A program made the translations under genes and the position numbers. From Plantibacter sp050587525 (lineage in GTDB: Bacteria > Actinomycetota > Actinomycetes > Actinomycetales > Microbacteriaceae): a stretch of 64,000 nucleotides of DNA. Positions 28,814 through 36,826 of this stretch are shown one piece after another; the stretch's first letter is position 1; each line of letters begins with the position of its first letter. The notes below the pieces were generated by a model that ran no database searches, was not told the origin of the DNA, and saw only the letters and a list, made by a program, of their open reading frames with translations. The stretch covers positions 62,001 to 126,000 of the forward strand of contig NZ_JBOBFT010000004.1 in NCBI RefSeq assembly GCF_050587525.1, written 5' to 3'.

Positions 28814-29511
28814 GCACTGAACGTTCACCGATGGTGGCCCTGTTCCCGGATCGCACATCGGCTGGACGCGAGGTGCGGTTCCTCGTGGTGCTCGACGCCG
28901 ACTCGACGCTCATCGAGAACGAGGTCATCGAGCTGCTCGCGGAAGAGGCGGGCAGTCTCGACGAGGTCGCGGAGATCACCGACCGTGCGATGCGCGGCGA
29001 ACTCGACTTCGCAGACAGTCTGCGCGCCAGGGTCTCGACGCTCGCCGGCGTGCCCGTGTCCGCGTTCGACACCGTGGGCGAGCGGATCGTGGAGACGCGC
29101 GGTCTCAGGTCGCTCATCGCCTCGCTCCACGCGCACGGCTCGCGCATCGGTGTCGTCTCGGGCGGCTTCCACGAGCTCCTCGACCCCTTGGCGGCAGAAC
29201 TCGGACTCGACCATGTGCGGGCGAACCGCCTCGACGTGCGGGACGGCGTCCTCACCGGAGGGCTCGTCGGTCCGATCATCGATGCGGAGGCGAAGGCGTC
29301 GGCACTTCAGGAGTGGGCGGCTGAGGACGACGTGCCGCTCGGCCGCACGGTCGCCGTCGGTGACGGTGCGAACGACCTGCGCATGATGGCCGTCGCCGGC
29401 CTGTCTGTCGCGTTCAACGCGAAGCCCGTCGTCCGCGAGCGTGCGGACGTCGTCGCCGGTCCCGTCGACCTCACGACGGTCCTGTCCGTGCTCGGCGTCC
29501 CCGAGGTCTAA
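28810..29511 (+). CDS. serB: Phosphoserine phosphatase
   Basis: 233-residue HAD phosphatase for the last step of serine synthesis. DADSTLIENEVIELLA is motif I, VVSGGF is motif II, KASALQEWA holds motif III and GDGANDLRM is motif IV. It lacks the N-terminal ACT domain of longer actinobacterial SerB proteins. The ATG overlaps the glgC stop by four bases, so expression is probably coupled to glgC, an unusual metabolic pairing. Confidence 0.92.
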   Translation: MSTERSPMVALFPDRTSAGREVRFLVVLDADSTLIENEVIELLAEEAGSLDEVAEITDRAMRGELDFADSLRARVSTLAGVPVSAFDTVGERIVETRGLRSLIASLHAHGSRIGVVSGGFHELLDPLAAELGLDHVRANRLDVRDGVLTGGLVGPIIDAEAKASALQEWAAEDDVPLGRTVAVGDGANDLRMMAVAGLSVAFNAKPVVRERADVVAGPVDLTTVLSVLGVPEV

Positions 29512-29612
29512 CAGCAGGCGTCTGTCGAACGCCACGGAGACCTCTGTCGCTCCGCCTGCATTCTTTCAACGCGAGCGACGTGGCCCTTCCCACGAAACCT
29601 GCAGAACGGATC

Positions 29613-29636
29613 GAATATATTCTAGATATTCTATAG
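29613..29636. promoter_or_regulatory. AT-rich element upstream of the secreted-protein gene
   Basis: A strikingly AT-rich stretch in a GC-rich chromosome. ATATTCTA occurs at 29617-29624 and 29626-29633 with a nine-base period, and GAATAT/ATATTC form inverted halves around TCTAG. It lies about 80-100 bases before the start at 29712 and may be a promoter with an operator. No experiment supports this. Confidence 0.45.
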
Positions 29637-29711
29637 ACAGATGTGCAGCTTCCTGCCAGTCTGATGCTAGGCATCCCTGCCTCCATCGTCCACGAATGAC
29701 AGGTGACTCCC

Positions 29712-30353
29712 ATGCAGTATTCCCAGATCTCGTGCGGAGCTCTAGCCACCATCCTCATAGCAAGCTTCAGCCTCGCCGGCGGTCCAGCTGTCGCTCAAGG
29801 TTCGGATCCACGTCTGAGCGGCTGGTCAGAGTCCACGTTCGTGGCGGCAGCAACGTCCGAGGGCGTTCCTGAGCACATTGCACGAGGCGCATGGGGCGAT
29901 CAGGAAAGCATGGCGTCGATCCCGGTTGAGAGCGGCGTCAAGCAGGCTGGTTCAAGCGAGTCGGAGAAGTTGTCCCAACTCGGTCCCACGAAGGACTACT
30001 GGGCATGGTGCGAGCGCTGGAGCAAACATGCTCTCGGCAATGTGATCGTCCAATACCGAATCCGAATCGACTACACCGCCTCGTACGGGTCCATCATCTG
30101 GGCGAAGACCAAGAACGAAATCGTTCAGGGTTCCTGGGGATGGTGTTTCGTCGGAACGGTCGACTCGTCCGACGACTACATCTCCGCTCCTGGGTATCCA
30201 ACACCAGCTCATGATTCGGGCTATCAGTCGTACAGGATGGTCAATTTCGGGCACGACGTTCCTGCGCACATGGAAGGCAACGTCTGGGTGGATTTGATGG
30301 TGGATCAAGCTGGAGACGCGGTGTGCGAGCACGGATCGAGCTGGCCCTTGTGA
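29712..30353 (+). CDS. Secreted protein of unknown function
   Basis: 213 residues; I do not recognise a family. The first about 30 residues form a signal peptide ending near AVAQG, so it should be exported. The mature part is rich in Trp (WSES, WAWCERWSKH, WGWC) and has three Cys, one in each of WCERW, WCFVG and VCEHG, leaving room for one disulfide. Codon use and base content are less GC-rich than neighbours, which hints at transfer. ATG 29712 has AGGTG seven bases before it; GTG 29703 is an alternative. It overlaps the next gene by four bases. Confidence 0.75.
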   Translation: MQYSQISCGALATILIASFSLAGGPAVAQGSDPRLSGWSESTFVAAATSEGVPEHIARGAWGDQESMASIPVESGVKQAGSSESEKLSQLGPTKDYWAWCERWSKHALGNVIVQYRIRIDYTASYGSIIWAKTKNEIVQGSWGWCFVGTVDSSDDYISAPGYPTPAHDSGYQSYRMVNFGHDVPAHMEGNVWVDLMVDQAGDAVCEHGSSWPL

Positions 30354-30556
30354 ACTCTCACGATCACGCTGCACCGCCCGTACCATCGGGCCGCGCAATC
30401 GCCGTGACTCTCGCCGTGTTCTGCGCGTTGTCCGCACTCGCGTATGCGGTCACGCTCAATGCATGGGCGCTCACCCTCGCGTGCCTTGCGGCTGCGCTTT
30501 TGTCGTGGAAACTCATGCGAATGAGTCTGTCGAAACCGCGAGCACCCAAACGCTGA
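30350..30556 (+). CDS. Small two-helix membrane protein of unknown function
   Basis: 68 residues starting at a GTG that overlaps the TGA of the secreted-protein gene (GTGA). Two hydrophobic stretches (about residues 17-36 and 40-55) are joined by a short Asn-containing turn and end in a basic tail (KLMRMSLSKPRAPKR), which suggests both termini lie in the cytoplasm. No family recognised. The overlap argues for co-translation and a shared role, perhaps export, immunity or anchoring of the partner, but this is guesswork. Confidence 0.55.
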   Translation: MNSHDHAAPPVPSGRAIAVTLAVFCALSALAYAVTLNAWALTLACLAAALLSWKLMRMSLSKPRAPKR

Positions 30557-30574
30557 GCGCATGCCGCGCACGCA

Positions 30575-30609
30575 GAAGGGCTCCACCGGATGATCCGGTG
30601 GAGCCCTTC
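30575..30609. terminator. Two-way terminator after the cassette
   Basis: A 16-base perfect stem (30575-30590 with 30594-30609) with a TGA loop sits between the convergent small membrane protein gene and the LAXTG surface protein gene. It starts 11 bases before the latter's stop region. Confidence 0.85.
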
Positions 30610-30620
30610 GTCATGTGCGG

Positions 30621-33119
30621 TTACGGGGCGAGCGAGCGCTTCCGTCGTGCGATGACGAGGATCGAGCCGAGCAGCAGGAGCGCGATCGCGGCCGGGAGGA
30701 CGGCGTCGGCGGAGGATCCCGTCGAGGCGAGACCGGACGGATCGGATGACGCTCCCCCGGTTCCTGCACCTGCGCCCACCGCGGCGAGGATACGGATGTC
30801 GGTCCACCCGACGAGTGTTCCGTCCGGACCGACGACCGCGAGGCGGTGCGCCCCGGCGACGGTGTCGGACGGGATCGTCACGACGATCGCACCAGCGGTG
30901 GACACGGTCTTCGTCCCGAGGTGCACGGGGCTCGAGTAGAGCCACGCATCGACCGCGGTACCCGCGCGCGCGGCCCCGACGTCCATCGTGATCGTGTCCC
31001 CGGCCCGAGCGCTCGACGGAGCACCCACCCCGCCGCGACTCGCGTCCGTCAGTGCGCTGGCCGGAACCGGCTGCGGCGTCGTCGGCGTCGTCGGGGTCGT
31101 CGGGTCAGTGGGGTCGGTGGGGTCGGTGGGGTCGGTGGGGTCGGTGGGGTCGGTGGGGTCGGTGGGGTCGGTCGGATCGGTGGGCTTCGTCGTGCAGCGG
31201 ATCGTGCCGCCTCGGATCGAGTGGCCGTCCGTGTCGGAGTCGTCCGCCCAGAACACGGGCTTGACCCCGTCGACGCACTGGGCGTCCGGCGCCATCGTGA
31301 AACCCTCGTTGTTGATGTTCGGCATCGACGCGGGGCGTTCGTACGTGTGCGTGATCGCGAAGGCGCCGGTCGCACCGATCTCGAGCGTCGACGTCCGACC
31401 GTTGCACGTGTCGTCACAGACGGCCCAGAGCTGGTTCGTCTCGGCCTCGAACTCGAGGTCCATGATGCCCGGGAACCCACTCGCGATTGCGGCGATCCTC
31501 GTGAATGGGACCGTGCTGGAGAGCGCGTAGGCGTAGATGCCGCCGTTCGCTTCGAGACCGACGAAGAAGAGCCCTGCGCCGTGGCCCGGGTACAGCGAGG
31601 GGTCGTACGCGGCACCCGTCTTCTGATCGACGAAGCCCTTCGCGACGAGGACGGAGTCGGGGACCCACTCGACGGCTTCGAGCCCGCTGTTGGGGGCGAT
31701 GCCGGGGAAGTCTGCCGTCAGGTTCCAATCCTGCTGAGCCGAGAGCGTGGTGGCCGCGCCCGTGCCGGCGACATCGAATCGGAGGACCGCGGGGCGGCTC
31801 ACACCGCTCTTGCCGTTGTCGCGCTCGGTCGAGACGTAGACGGCGCCGTCGACGACGGTCACGCCTTCCGCGTCGGGGTCGCCCGTGCCGTCCGCGTAGC
31901 GCAGGGCTTTGCCAGCAGCCCAGCCGTTCGCCGTGTCCGGAGTCCACTTCGTGCCGTCCCAGAGCAGCCTGTAGAGCGTGCTCGGACCGTTCTTGACCGC
32001 CCAGAGGACGCCGGGAGCAGACGTGCCGGAGGCCACGTAGTCGAGCCCGCTCAGGTTGCCGCCGAAGGTGCCTTGTGCATCGAGGGTCGAGACGGATGCG
32101 CTACCGGGCCACGGTGCAGCGTCGCCCGGGATCGTCGGAAGCGTTCCGCCGTCGCCGGTGCAGTCGTTCGCCGCACCCTTGGTCGAGGTCGTTGTGGTGG
32201 CGAACGCCCCGGTTCCGTTCGGGCAGCGGCCGTAGGTGGTCGTGGCGTGGTCGGTCCAGCTCGTGGAGTCGACGAGCTGAGCGGCGCCCGGCGTGTAGAG
32301 ACGGACCGAGTCGGCCTTGCCGAGTCCGAAGCCGAGCTGCGCCTCCTCGACGACGAAGTACCCGTTCGCGGCGATCGTCGTGCCGTTCGGGAGGACGCTC
32401 ACGTGCGAGTCGTCGTTGTCCTTGACGACCCAGCCGGACAGGTCGACGGCCGCAGAACCGGTGTTGAAGAGCTCGGCCCAGTCACCGAAGACGCCGCCGT
32501 TCGACTCGACCTCGTTGATCACGACGGTCTGCGTCGTCGGAGGGGTCGGCGACACGGTCGGCGTCGGTGTCGGCGTCGGCTCGGGCGTCGACGGTCCGCA
32601 GTCGTTCGCCGCACCCTTCGTCGAGGAGGTGGTCGGGACGAAATCACCGATGCCGTCCGGACAGCGACCGTAGGTGGTCGCCGCGTGAGCGGTCCAGCTG
32701 GTGCTGTCGATGAGGCTCGACCCGTCGGACGCGTAGAGGCGTGCTGAGTCCGCCTTCCCGAGGCCGAAGCCGCCCGAGACGTCGACGTCGAAGGCGAGGA
32801 ACGCACCGGCGCCGATGACGGTTCCAGTGGGGATGCGGAACACGTGCGAGTCGTCGTTGTCCTTGAGGACGAACCCGCCGATATCGGTGCTCGTCGCACC
32901 CGTGTTGGTGAGTTCGATCCAGTCGCCGGGGGTACCCCCGTCGGATTCGACCTCGTTGATGCGGATGCCGACTGCTGCGCCGGAAGCCGAGTCCGCGAGA
33001 GCTGCGTCGGTGGACGCAGATGGCTGTGCTGCGGCGGGGATCGCCGTCGCGAGGAGGGGCGCGGTGAGCGCGAGGGAAGCGAGAGCGGCAGTGAGGAGCC
33101 GGCGCCTGTTGGTGTGCAA
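30621..33119 (-). CDS. LAXTG-anchored surface protein with two lamin-tail-like domains
   Basis: 832 residues. A signal peptide spans residues 1 to about 31. Two related regions, about 50-160 and 180-305, each hold INEVES..GDW..L.NTG, KDNDDSHV and STSW..HA.TTYGRCP, as in lamin-tail domains. About 340-620 looks like a beta-propeller (GLDYVASG, YVSTERDNG). Then come eight Pro-Thr-Asp repeats (about 646-672), an Ig-like region, LASTG at about 797, a membrane helix and RRKR. LAXTG is the class E sortase signal. Start taken as TTG 33119 because it opens the signal peptide; GTG 33146 is possible. Confidence 0.8.
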   Translation of the reverse strand: MHTNRRRLLTAALASLALTAPLLATAIPAAAQPSASTDAALADSASGAAVGIRINEVESDGGTPGDWIELTNTGATSTDIGGFVLKDNDDSHVFRIPTGTVIGAGAFLAFDVDVSGGFGLGKADSARLYASDGSSLIDSTSWTAHAATTYGRCPDGIGDFVPTTSSTKGAANDCGPSTPEPTPTPTPTVSPTPPTTQTVVINEVESNGGVFGDWAELFNTGSAAVDLSGWVVKDNDDSHVSVLPNGTTIAANGYFVVEEAQLGFGLGKADSVRLYTPGAAQLVDSTSWTDHATTTYGRCPNGTGAFATTTTSTKGAANDCTGDGGTLPTIPGDAAPWPGSASVSTLDAQGTFGGNLSGLDYVASGTSAPGVLWAVKNGPSTLYRLLWDGTKWTPDTANGWAAGKALRYADGTGDPDAEGVTVVDGAVYVSTERDNGKSGVSRPAVLRFDVAGTGAATTLSAQQDWNLTADFPGIAPNSGLEAVEWVPDSVLVAKGFVDQKTGAAYDPSLYPGHGAGLFFVGLEANGGIYAYALSSTVPFTRIAAIASGFPGIMDLEFEAETNQLWAVCDDTCNGRTSTLEIGATGAFAITHTYERPASMPNINNEGFTMAPDAQCVDGVKPVFWADDSDTDGHSIRGGTIRCTTKPTDPTDPTDPTDPTDPTDPTDPTDPTDPTTPTTPTTPQPVPASALTDASRGGVGAPSSARAGDTITMDVGAARAGTAVDAWLYSSPVHLGTKTVSTAGAIVVTIPSDTVAGAHRLAVVGPDGTLVGWTDIRILAAVGAGAGTGGASSDPSGLASTGSSADAVLPAAIALLLLGSILVIARRKRSLAP
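31102..31182. repeat. Nine 9-bp tandem units encoding Pro-Thr-Asp
   Basis: Nine consecutive 9-base units (GGGTCGGTG on the plus strand), six identical in the middle and three variants at the ends. They encode the eight Pro-Thr-Asp linker repeats of the surface protein. Each unit change keeps the reading frame, so copy number may vary between strains. The G-rich strand has GGGG runs every nine bases, which could form a G-quadruplex. Confidence 0.9.
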
Positions 33120-33278
33120 GTGAGGGTCTTTCGCTTGGGGGACCACGAAGCGTCGCGGGTGCGACCACCGCAAGCTTCGGGAGCACCGGGAAACGACGGG
33201 TGAATTCCTCACGACGGTTCCCCGAACACCGGCTGCACAGTCTGTTGGTTCCTCGCCGAATCGTCCGGGCAGCAGCGA

Positions 33279-34367
33279 CTACCCGACCGGACCGGCTGGG
33301 CCGACAGACGGTGTCTCCGCACGCTGCGCAGCCGCGTCGGCAGCCCGCACCCTCGCCAGCACCCGGCGGAGCTGTCGACCGGACGAAAAAACGATCACGC
33401 CCACCGCGACCCCGAACAGAGCCAAGAGCACGACATTCACCCACGGCCCCACACGGTCGGAACCGTCCAACACGCTGACGAGCCGATTCGCGACGAGCGA
33501 GAGCGCGAGGCCGCCGAGCTGAAGAAACTGAAACGGCAGATACACGGCCATGAGCCTGCTGTAGAGCACTTCCGTCGCAGCATCGGTGTCGATCAGGTCC
33601 GCATCGGCCGGATCGCGGACGTTCTTCAGCACAGCACCCGTCACTCGACGTTGCAGCCCAGCATCCCCGCCGAAAATCGCGCGGATCTGGGCGGGCATGT
33701 TGCGGGTCACGACCAGGCAGCTGCAGCTCATCGCGATGAACGCCAGGGGGATGATGAAGAGGACCGTCGTTGTGGATACTTCACCCCACCCGCGCCACGC
33801 ACTCACGACCACAGCCACCAGTCCCGCAGCGCACGCCGCCACCACGACCGTCAGCACGATCGCACGGATCTTCTTCCGCACGTCCTCCGGGGTGAATCCA
33901 TCGAGCGTCGTCCGCCGCGGCACCCTGCGCTGGGTCGCGCGTCGAACCGCTTCGGCGAATGCGACTCCGGTAGCGGTCAGGAGGAGCGAGACGAGGGCAA
34001 CGACGATCGGCCAGAAGACCGACGCGTTCGAGGCGACGGCAGCGCCGATGAGCAGCGCACCGGAGAACAGTTCGATGACGAGTCCGACGAGCATCAGCCG
34101 GATGAACGAACGACGCCCCTCTGGACTCCGCGGATCGACGAGCCAGCCGATCACGATGCTTCCCAGCGCGACCGGAACCGTGATGAGCAGTGTCATGGCG
34201 CCCGTCGTCACGATGCGCGGCACCAGCTCAACGGAACCGTTCAGGAGGAGCAGTACGCTGAACCACACCAGGACGGCGACGGTCAGGACGACCACCAGGA
34301 CGTACGCGGCGATGATCGCTCGACGCCTTCTGGGCGATGCCTCCGCATGACTCCCCTGACCCACCAT
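33279..34367 (-). CDS. Predicted eight-helix membrane protein
   Basis: 362 residues, family not recognised. Eight hydrophobic segments are visible at roughly 17-40, 46-76, 86-111, 116-141, 168-191, 198-221, 268-291 and 300-324. A basic cytoplasmic-looking loop (RRATQRRVPRRT) precedes helix 5. A soluble stretch (about 225-265) with NVRDPADADLIDTDAATEV separates helices 6 and 7. The N terminus (RRRRA) and C terminus are basic. It stands alone, with 160 bases to the surface protein start and 233 bases to fabG. Confidence 0.75.
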   Translation of the reverse strand: MVGQGSHAEASPRRRRAIIAAYVLVVVLTVAVLVWFSVLLLLNGSVELVPRIVTTGAMTLLITVPVALGSIVIGWLVDPRSPEGRRSFIRLMLVGLVIELFSGALLIGAAVASNASVFWPIVVALVSLLLTATGVAFAEAVRRATQRRVPRRTTLDGFTPEDVRKKIRAIVLTVVVAACAAGLVAVVVSAWRGWGEVSTTTVLFIIPLAFIAMSCSCLVVTRNMPAQIRAIFGGDAGLQRRVTGAVLKNVRDPADADLIDTDAATEVLYSRLMAVYLPFQFLQLGGLALSLVANRLVSVLDGSDRVGPWVNVVLLALFGVAVGVIVFSSGRQLRRVLARVRAADAAAQRAETPSVGPAGPVG

Positions 34368-34522
34368 GCGAACGCCCCGTCGTCGGTACCGAGCCCCGGC
34401 GTTTCCCCCGGCCGGAACACGTCCAGCGAATCAGTCCGCCGATGCGATCGCCACCCGTTGCGGATTCTGCGCCGTTCTGTGTGAGGAAGGTCGGACCGGA
34501 CTGAGCATCACCGTGAAACGAC

Positions 34523-34557
34523 CTCGGGCCGCGAGCCGAACAGGATCGCGGCCCGAG
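34523..34557 (-). terminator. Hairpin after fabG
   Basis: CTCGGGCCGCGA (34523-34534) pairs with TCGCGGCCCGAG (34546-34557) with an 11-base loop, 44 bases beyond the fabG stop. I see no other feature in the 34368-34600 gap. Confidence 0.7.
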
Positions 34558-34600
34558 GCCAGAGAACGATCAGGAAAATCAGGAAGATCAGCGCAGCGTG

Positions 34601-35311
34601 TCAGTGCCCCATGCCGAGGCCACCGTCGACGGGGATGACCGCACCGGAGATGTACCCCGCGTCATCTCCGGAGATCCAGGTGACGACCTTCGCGACCTCG
34701 CTCGCCGTGGCGAACCGTCCGGCCGGGATGCTCTTCTTGTAGTTGGCCTGCGTCTCGGCTGGGAGCTCGGCGGTCATGTCCGTCTCGATGAAGCCGGGAG
34801 CCACGACGTTCGCCGTGATGCCGCGGGCGCCGAGTTCGCGCGTGATGGAACGAGCCATGCCGACGAGACCGCTCTTCGAGGCCGCGTAGTTGACCTGGCC
34901 GGCGGACCCGAGCAGCCCCACGACGCTCGAGATCAGGACGATCCGGCCGTAGCGGGCTTTCAGCATGCCCTTCGACGCACGCTTGACCACACGGAACGCG
35001 CCGCCGAGGTTCGTGTCCACGACGCTGTCGAAATCGTCCTCCGACATGCGCATGAGGAGCGTGTCCTTGGTGATGCCGGCGTTTGCGACGAGCACTTCGA
35101 CGGGTCCGAGGGCAGCCTCGATCTCGGTGAACGCGGCGTCGACCGACGCGGCGTCGGTGACGTCGGCACGAACCGTGAGCGATCCTTCCGGCCCCTGGCC
35201 TGAACGAGCCGTGACAGCGACGCGATGGCCCTGCGCGACGAACTCCTCCGCGATCGCGTAGCCGATCCCTCGGTTTCCTCCGGTGATCAGTACGGTGCGT
35301 GGTGTCGTCAT
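34601..35311 (-). CDS. fabG: 3-oxoacyl-ACP reductase
   Basis: 236-residue short-chain dehydrogenase that reduces 3-oxoacyl-ACP with NADPH in fatty acid synthesis. GGNRGIGYAI is the cofactor motif, and the catalytic Ser, Tyr and Lys are seen in ISSVVG and NYAASKSG. C-terminal SGAVIPVDGGLGMGH matches FabG. Start ATG 35311 with AAAGGA upstream. Divergent from the DUF3099 gene across 81 bases. Other SDR roles cannot be fully excluded. Confidence 0.9.
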   Translation of the reverse strand: MTTPRTVLITGGNRGIGYAIAEEFVAQGHRVAVTARSGQGPEGSLTVRADVTDAASVDAAFTEIEAALGPVEVLVANAGITKDTLLMRMSEDDFDSVVDTNLGGAFRVVKRASKGMLKARYGRIVLISSVVGLLGSAGQVNYAASKSGLVGMARSITRELGARGITANVVAPGFIETDMTAELPAETQANYKKSIPAGRFATASEVAKVVTWISGDDAGYISGAVIPVDGGLGMGH

Positions 35312-35392
35312 AGAGCAATTCCTTTCGAGCGTCGAATCAGCCCGCAGGCCCGTACCAGCATATGCGTTGGGGAAGCGTAGTCTGGAAGGTGC

Positions 35393-35698
35393 ATGAAACA
35401 GCCGAGCATCACCTCACTCCCACCGTCGCCGGACGATGAACGACGCGGCAGGGTCATCAAGTACTCGATCACCATGGGTATTCGCGTACTGTGCCTTGCT
35501 GCGCTCCCGTTCGTGCACGGCGGCTGGATGTTCGTGTTCGCCGCCGGCGCGATCTTCCTGCCGTACGTTGCCGTGGTGCTCGCGAACGTCGGATCCATCC
35601 CGGGCGTGTCGAAGATCGAACGCCCCACCGGCGTCGTCGTCGACCCGCGCACGGCACCCCTGCCCCAACCGCCCACCGATGAGGACACTGCACGATGA
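35393..35698 (+). CDS. DUF3099 domain membrane protein
   Basis: 101 residues, an actinobacterial family of unknown function. A basic N-terminal part (DERRGRVIKYSITMGIR) precedes two hydrophobic helices at about 31-48 and 50-70; the C-terminal tail is Pro-rich and cytoplasmic in style. ATG 35393 has GGAAGGT upstream. It opens a run of three genes linked by four-base overlaps that ends with SURF1, so a role near cytochrome oxidase assembly is possible. Confidence 0.85.
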   Translation: MKQPSITSLPPSPDDERRGRVIKYSITMGIRVLCLAALPFVHGGWMFVFAAGAIFLPYVAVVLANVGSIPGVSKIERPTGVVVDPRTAPLPQPPTDEDTAR

Positions 35699-35958
35699 TC
35701 GGATTCGGAGCGGAGCCCGACGGCCTCGTCTGTTCCCGCGCGGGTTGCCGCGACGACGCCGTCTGGCGCATCGAATGGCGAAACCCGAAGATTCACACGG
35801 AGGATCGCATCAAGATCTGGCTCGCCTGCGAGGAACACGTCGACTTCCTGTCCGAGTTCCTCGCCGCACGCTCCTTCCCCGTCAACCGTCGTGCCATTGC
35901 AGACGCTTCAGGCACCTCGAGCACTTCGGGTGCGCCGAGTGCGGGGTCTGCTTCGTGA
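35695..35958 (+). CDS. Small Cys/His protein, possible zinc-binding
   Basis: 87 residues, not recognised as a characterised family. CSRAGC near residue 13 and ACEEH near residue 44 together offer three Cys and one His at C-x4-C...C-x2-H spacing, a likely metal knuckle. Trp-rich middle (VWRIEW, IKIWLACEEH) and a Ser/Gly-rich tail. ATGA overlap with DUF3099 upstream and GTGA overlap with SURF1 downstream mean it is almost surely co-translated with both. Confidence 0.75.
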   Translation: MIGFGAEPDGLVCSRAGCRDDAVWRIEWRNPKIHTEDRIKIWLACEEHVDFLSEFLAARSFPVNRRAIADASGTSSTSGAPSAGSAS

Positions 35959-36803
35959 AGGGCTGGCGTTTCGCGATCAGCCGCCGCTGGTTCGGCTATC
36001 TCGCTGTGGCGATCGTCTTCGCGATCGTCTGTGTGCTCCTCTCCAACTGGCAGCTGTCCCGCCGCGCCGAGAAGGAGTCGGAGATCGATCGCGTCGCGCT
36101 CAACTTCGACGCACCGACGATCCCGCTCGAGGAAGCGCTCCCGAAGCTCGGATCCTTCACCCTGGCCGACGAGTGGCACCCCGTCTCGATGACGGGAACC
36201 TACCTGGAGGACCAGGAGCTCCTCGTCCGCAACCGTCCGAGGGACGGCAACGCCGGCTTCGAACTCCTGACGCCGCTGCAGCTGGCGAACGGCACCGTGT
36301 TCATCGTCGACCGCGGCTGGCTCCCCGCCGGCGAGTCGCAGGACCTCCCCGACTCCATTCCGGCGCCGCCGTCCGGCGAGGTGCAGGTCGTCGCTCGGAT
36401 CCGTCCGGGCGAGCCGACGCTGCCCGGCCGTGGCGCCGCCGACGGCCAGGTCGCGACGATCAACCTGCCGCAGATCGCCGAGATCCACGGCGACAAGCTC
36501 TACACGGGCGCGTACGGACTCCTCGTCTCCGAGAGCCCGGCTCCGCGCGATGCGGCGCCGCTCCCCGCTCAGAAGCCCGTTCCGGATGAGGGCCCGCACC
36601 TCTCCTACGCGTTCCAGTGGATCGTGTTCGCGATCATGGGCTTCCTCTTCCTCGGCTACGCGATCCGTCAGGAGTATCGGATCAGGAACTCCGACGACCC
36701 GAAGGAGCAGCAACGCGCCGCTGCCCGCGCACGGAAGGCCGCGGCCAAGACGAAGTCCGATGCGGACGTCGAGGACGAGATCCTCGAGACGCACCGCTCG
36801 TAG
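35955..36803 (+). CDS. SURF1 family cytochrome c oxidase assembly protein
   Basis: 282 residues, membrane protein that helps insert heme a into cytochrome c oxidase. Two membrane helices, about 13-32 near the N terminus and about 218-236 near the C terminus, flank a soluble domain with LLVRNRP, FIVDRGWLPAGE and PHLSYAFQWIVFA. A charged tail of about 45 residues follows. GTG 35955 overlaps the upstream stop by four bases. ctaA and ctaB for heme a are 10-13 kb away. Confidence 0.92.
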   Translation: MKGWRFAISRRWFGYLAVAIVFAIVCVLLSNWQLSRRAEKESEIDRVALNFDAPTIPLEEALPKLGSFTLADEWHPVSMTGTYLEDQELLVRNRPRDGNAGFELLTPLQLANGTVFIVDRGWLPAGESQDLPDSIPAPPSGEVQVVARIRPGEPTLPGRGAADGQVATINLPQIAEIHGDKLYTGAYGLLVSESPAPRDAAPLPAQKPVPDEGPHLSYAFQWIVFAIMGFLFLGYAIRQEYRIRNSDDPKEQQRAAARARKAAAKTKSDADVEDEILETHRS

Positions 36804-36826
36804 GCACCCATCGCTAGACTGCGGCA

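Noticed and set aside
29703..29711. GTG start upstream of the secreted protein
   Set aside because: The ATG at 29712 has the better-placed ribosome site; the GTG adds only three residues.
31102..31182. Tandem units read as a CRISPR or VNTR outside a gene
   Set aside because: They are in frame inside the surface protein gene and code for its linker.
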